DNA from: JADGNZ01 sp035995985
GTDB taxonomy: Bacteria; Acidobacteriota; Thermoanaerobaculia; Gp7-AA8
Length of the DNA stretch: 14,285 nucleotides
Assembly (NCBI GenBank): GCA_035995985.1
Contig: DASYJY010000237.1
Coordinates: 1 to 14,285, forward strand
Direction: 5' to 3'
Below the pieces are notes generated by a model. The model worked only from the letters and a program-made list of their open reading frames with translations. It did not search any database and was not told the DNA's origin. The stretch's first letter is position 1; the number at the start of each line of letters is the position of its first letter. Of the stretch, positions 11,839-14,285 are shown piece after piece. A program made the translations under genes and the position numbers.

Positions 11839-12693
11839 ATGAAACGAGTGATGGGGATTGCGTTGCTGTTGATTGCCGCGCCGCTGTTGGCAGCCGAGGT
11901 GGCCGATCCGTGCGGCGCGTACATGCAACTCGGCGCGTTGTACGAGGTGCGCTCGCTGATGATGAAGCCGTATGCGTCGTCGTACGACGTCGACAACTTC
12001 ATCAACGGCCGCGTGGAACAGTTGCGCGATCCGTTGCCCGACGGCGGCTATCGCTGGGTGCGCTGGATCCGGCCGGACGGCGATGCGCCGATCGACAAGC
12101 ATGGCCACACGGTCGTCGCGGTGCAGGGCTCGAACAGCGATCCAGTCGAGGCCTCGGGGCAGCACGCGTTCGCGGTGCGCATCGCGGTGCCCGCGAAGAA
12201 ATCGCTCTTCAGCCGCAACAACGCCGTGTACGTCGGCAACGTCCACGTCACGTACACGGTGAACGGGCGAACGCGGACGAAGGACGAGAAGATCAATCAG
12301 TGGATGAATCCCGACACGTCGCGCACGATCGATCTCGGCGCGATCGCGGACCGCACCGAAGCCACCCTCGATGCGTCGACGTCGGCGGCGAACGTAAAGG
12401 AGTCGCTCGTCGAGATCCATTTCGTGCAGGCGATCGCTCAGGATGATCCGGCCAATCCCGCCTACGACACCATCCGCTCGCTCGAACGCGTGCGCCGAAA
12501 TTCTGACGCGTACTCGGTCGATAACGAGATCGCCAAACGTGAGCGCGAGCTCTTTCCCGGCGCCGAGCCGCTTCCCCTGCTGTCGATCGTGGCCGACCTT
12601 CACCGTGCCGACGAGCTTCTGCACAGCAAGAAGGATGAAGACTACGAGAAGGGGATGAAGCTACTGCGGGAAACGATGCGGAAGGTCAGATAG
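11839..12693 (+). CDS. Exported protein of unknown function
   Basis: A 284-residue protein with a Sec signal peptide (MKRVMGIALLLIAAPLLAA, cleavage near residue 19), preceded by a good GGGGAG site. The mature part is soluble: a helical start with a possible single Cys (ADPCGAYMQLGALYEV), a central beta-rich stretch (GYRWVRWIRPDGD ... HAFAVRIAVPAKKSLFSRNNAVYVGNVHVTYTVNG), and a charged helical C-terminus with DLHRADELLHSKKDEDYEKGMKLLRETM. I do not recognise the family. It is divergent from the GH15 gene (34-bp gap), which may mean shared regulation, and it ends seven bases before a strong hairpin. Long frames on the opposite strand are shadows: this frame alone has a signal peptide, ribosome site and natural stop. 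Confidence 0.82.
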   Translation: MKRVMGIALLLIAAPLLAAEVADPCGAYMQLGALYEVRSLMMKPYASSYDVDNFINGRVEQLRDPLPDGGYRWVRWIRPDGDAPIDKHGHTVVAVQGSNSDPVEASGQHAFAVRIAVPAKKSLFSRNNAVYVGNVHVTYTVNGRTRTKDEKINQWMNPDTSRTIDLGAIADRTEATLDASTSAANVKESLVEIHFVQAIAQDDPANPAYDTIRSLERVRRNSDAYSVDNEIAKRERELFPGAEPLPLLSIVADLHRADELLHSKKDEDYEKGMKLLRETMRKVR

Positions 12694-12699
12694 TGAAAC

Positions 12700-12727
12700 G
12701 AGGTGCCGCCGTCGCCGGCGGCACCTC
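12700..12727. terminator. Strong hairpin between convergent genes, likely bidirectional terminator
   Basis: GAGGTGCCGCC (12700-12710) and GGCGGCACCTC (12717-12727) form a perfect 11-bp stem with a 6-nt loop. It lies 7 bases after the exported-protein stop and 6 bases before the slipin stop. Neither side has a long T-run; the minus side has only GTTTC. Confidence 0.7.
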
Positions 12728-12732
12728 TCACA

Positions 12733-13836
12733 TCACAGCAGCTTCACGATCCTGTCGCTCAGACCACTGCCATCACCGAGAAGAACCGTGAGGTTCGACT
12801 TCTCGGCGACCTTCTCCAGAACCTCGAGCTCGCGCAGACGCATGAGCGTCGGGCTCGAATCGAGAATCCTCGCCGTGTTGGCCTGCATTCGCATCGCCGC
12901 CGTCTCCTCACGCCGCGTGATCAGGGCAGCCTCGGCGGCCTTCTTCGCCTCGGTCACGCGGTTCATCAGATCCTTCATCTCGCCCGGGAGAATCACGTCG
13001 CGGATACCGACCGCCACGACCTCGATGCCGAGCGCCGAGGCACGGACGCGGACCGCCTCATCAAGCTCGCGCGCAAGAGCGTCGCGAGACGTCAGAAGCG
13101 TATCCAGATCGCGTGCACCGACGATCTCACGCAGTGCGAGCTGCGCCGCCCGGTACAGCGCCTGCGGCGCGTTGTCGACGTCGGCCACGGACTTGGTGGC
13201 ATCGACGATCCGAAAACTGACCAGCGCGTTCATCCGCAGCGTGACCTTGTCTGACGTCATGATCTCCTGACCACTGATATCCAGCACCTGCTCCTTCAGA
13301 TCGACCGGAACGACGCGCACAACAGCCGCACCCCTCCAGAATGCATACGTACCCGGCTGCAGAACGCCGTGCAGTGCACCGTCAAGAAAAAGCACGGACA
13401 CAGTACCGGCCTGCACCGTCACCGTCTCGAGCTGCTTCAGTGAGTCGGTGACTGAGAGAACCGACGTGAGATCCGGATGCACGAACTGCACAGTGCGCGT
13501 GTTTACGACCTCTACACGCACTTCGTGATCTGTACGCCACAGAACGTACATACCCGGCTTAGCGAGGGTGTTGAAACGCCCCTCGATCCAGACGAGTGCG
13601 CGCTCGGTGTCTTTCAGGTTCAGCACAATGGCATCCTCGCCGATGAGACCCGAACGGACGATGAGATCGATGTCCTTGTGCTCGAGCCACACCTTACGCG
13701 TGCTGACGAGATCGAAACGCAGCTTGAGCAGCGGATCGAGACGCCAGTGACTGCCCGGCTGCAGGACTGCGATGAGGTCGCCCTCGCGAAAGAGCAGACC
13801 ACGCTCATGATTACGAACCTTGAGCTTGCGAATCAT
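12733..13836 (-). CDS. SPFH/band-7 domain protein (slipin family)
   Basis: A 367-residue protein. Residues 1-140 form an N-terminal region (IRKLKVRNHERGLLFREGDLIAVLQPGSHWRLDPL) repeated in part at about 140-170 (VQAGTVSVLFLDGALHGVLQPGTYAFW). The SPFH domain follows (about 172-300: VPVDLKEQVLDISGQEIMTSDKVTLRMNALVSFRI), then a coiled-coil-prone helix EAKKAAEAALITRREETAAMRMQANTARIL. SPFH proteins oligomerise on membranes as scaffolds. This long form has no obvious N-terminal membrane helix, unlike classical slipins, so its mode of membrane contact is unclear. The ATG at 13836 has a near-perfect AGGAGGT five bases upstream, which fixes the start although the frame is open to 13962. It stands alone, with a tRNA-like pair upstream. 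Confidence 0.92.
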   Translation of the reverse strand: MIRKLKVRNHERGLLFREGDLIAVLQPGSHWRLDPLLKLRFDLVSTRKVWLEHKDIDLIVRSGLIGEDAIVLNLKDTERALVWIEGRFNTLAKPGMYVLWRTDHEVRVEVVNTRTVQFVHPDLTSVLSVTDSLKQLETVTVQAGTVSVLFLDGALHGVLQPGTYAFWRGAAVVRVVPVDLKEQVLDISGQEIMTSDKVTLRMNALVSFRIVDATKSVADVDNAPQALYRAAQLALREIVGARDLDTLLTSRDALARELDEAVRVRASALGIEVVAVGIRDVILPGEMKDLMNRVTEAKKAAEAALITRREETAAMRMQANTARILDSSPTLMRLRELEVLEKVAEKSNLTVLLGDGSGLSDRIVKLL

Positions 13837-14150
13837 GGGGACCTCCTTTTCTTTGTTATCTCCGGCGCACCAGTTCGTACGCACCGTTCGCCGGGATTCT
13901 TGTGACTGTGCAAAATAAGCCGCTCGAAGACGGCGGGCATCATCGCCGCACGCATACGGCACGGAGCGTCGCGATCAGCCGCCGCTACTCGGACGTCCGG
14001 CATCTGCTCAACGACAGCAGACGCGTTTCGCCCTTTGGCCGCGCGCCTTCCGCGCGCTGCAGGGCGCCGGAATCGTGCTGCTGCAATGACGCTACGACTT
14101 CTCGGCACTACAGCTGGTTTTGATACTGCCGCCCCCGAGCGGGGTACTGC
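13837..14150. other. Intergenic stretch with no supported gene
   Basis: About 310 bases between the slipin start and the tRNA-like genes. Open frames here are short, Arg/Ser/Cys-rich and unlike proteins. It must contain the slipin promoter (read leftward), but no convincing -35/-10 pair is seen. Two small hairpins are present: TCTGCT/AGCAGA at 14003-14021 and CCCC/GGGG around 14133-14144. Confidence 0.6.
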
Positions 14151-14174
14151 AAAAAGTAGTGGTTTTCAGCCACT
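14151..14174 (-). terminator. Candidate Rho-independent terminator after the tRNA genes
   Basis: Read on the minus strand, AGTGG and CCACT pair around a 7-nt loop and are followed by a TAC and five T (14155-14151). It lies directly after the 3' end of the complete tRNA gene, where a terminator for minus-strand tRNA transcription would be expected. The stem is only 5 bp, so strength is uncertain. Confidence 0.45.
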
Positions 14175-14176
14175 GT

Positions 14177-14249
14177 TTGTCAGGACGGGAGTCGAACCCG
14201 TGCTCTCAGGATTAACGGTCCTGTGCTCTATCCACTAAGCTACCTGTGT
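14177..14249 (-). tRNA. tRNA-Asn-like gene (anticodon GTT), atypical
   Basis: A 73-nt cloverleaf can be drawn on the minus strand. The D-arm is GCTT ... GAGC with loop AGTGGATA, the anticodon stem CAGGA/TCCTG with loop CCGTTAA (anticodon GTT, Asn), a 5-nt variable loop, and a T-arm ACGGG-TTCGACT-CCCGT. Two features are abnormal. Position 33 is C instead of the near-universal U. In the acceptor stem, only the inner four pairs form; the outer three positions (ACA against ACA) do not pair. No CCA is encoded. It may be a degenerate tRNA, or one of the divergent tRNAs found in tRNA arrays of mobile elements. Confidence 0.7.
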
Positions 14250-14285
14250 GCGCAGGACGGGATTCGAACCCGTGCCTCAGGAGGA
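14250..14285 (-). tRNA. Second tRNA-like gene, 3' part only (cut by window edge)
   Basis: The minus strand shows a T-arm ACGGG-TTCGAAT-CCCGT followed by CCTGCGC. These are nearly the same bases as the T-arm of the neighbouring tRNA-like gene, and the repeat distance is 72 nt. The next base, at 14249, would be both its discriminator and base 1 of the neighbour, so there is no spacer. The D-arm and anticodon lie beyond the window, so the amino acid is unknown. Confidence 0.6.

Noticed and set aside
10696..12624. 642-residue minus-strand frame spanning the GH15 gene and the exported protein
   Set aside because: No domain is recognisable, and it contradicts both well-supported genes.
13902..14123. 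Plus-strand frame upstream of the slipin gene as a small protein
   Set aside because: Arg/Ser/Cys-rich, no ribosome site, no resemblance to a protein family.

Overview
The window is about 14.3 kb of GC-rich bacterial chromosome. Genes are tightly packed on both strands, GTG starts occur, and short tandem or palindromic repeats lie between and even inside genes. This style, together with the gene families, would suit an uncultured soil or sediment lineage such as Acidobacteriota. That placement is a guess: no phylogenetic marker is present.

Layout. 1-254 is the tail of a DinB/YfiT-like protein. It converges on a PEBP/YbhB-like lipoprotein (minus, 288-842), which is divergent from an XdhC-family gene (plus, 876-1694). 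The 3' end of xdhC overlaps a small ribbon-helix-helix-like gene (minus, 1561-1806). A YfcE-type metallophosphoesterase follows (plus, 1838-2338). A hairpin repeat then separates it from a four-gene, overlapping minus-strand operon of gas vesicle accessory genes (4332 down to 2400): GvpF/L, a GvpA-superfamily protein of the S/M type, a second GvpF/L-like protein, and GvpK. Upstream of that are a paired palindromic repeat (4383-4489) and a large membrane glycosyltransferase with a DUF4214-like tail (minus, 4493-6748). The glycosyltransferase is divergent from a MarR regulator (plus, 6812-7243) that has a readable promoter and candidate operator.

From 11804 down to 7268 the minus strand carries a probable operon: GH15 glucoamylase-like hydrolase, GGDEF diguanylate cyclase (1-nt overlap), a four-helix membrane protein (4-nt gap), a frameshifted small cytoplasmic protein, and a DUF2846-like lipoprotein. 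A secreted protein of unknown function (plus, 11839-12693) is divergent from the GH15 gene. It converges on an SPFH/slipin gene (minus, 12733-13836) across a strong hairpin. The right edge holds two head-to-tail tRNA-like genes on the minus strand with no spacer. The complete one has anticodon GTT but an atypical C33 and an unpaired acceptor tip.

How the genes relate. The only clear multi-gene system is the gas vesicle set. It resembles the downstream end of actinomycete gvp operons (L-S-K), but the main shell protein GvpA, GvpN, GvpO and GvpG are not in this window. The second theme is repeats. A 29-bp repeat lies between two genes and again in-frame inside the glycosyltransferase, and heptanucleotide repeats expand loops of two membrane proteins. 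The third is the tRNA edge, which may be the start of a tRNA array.
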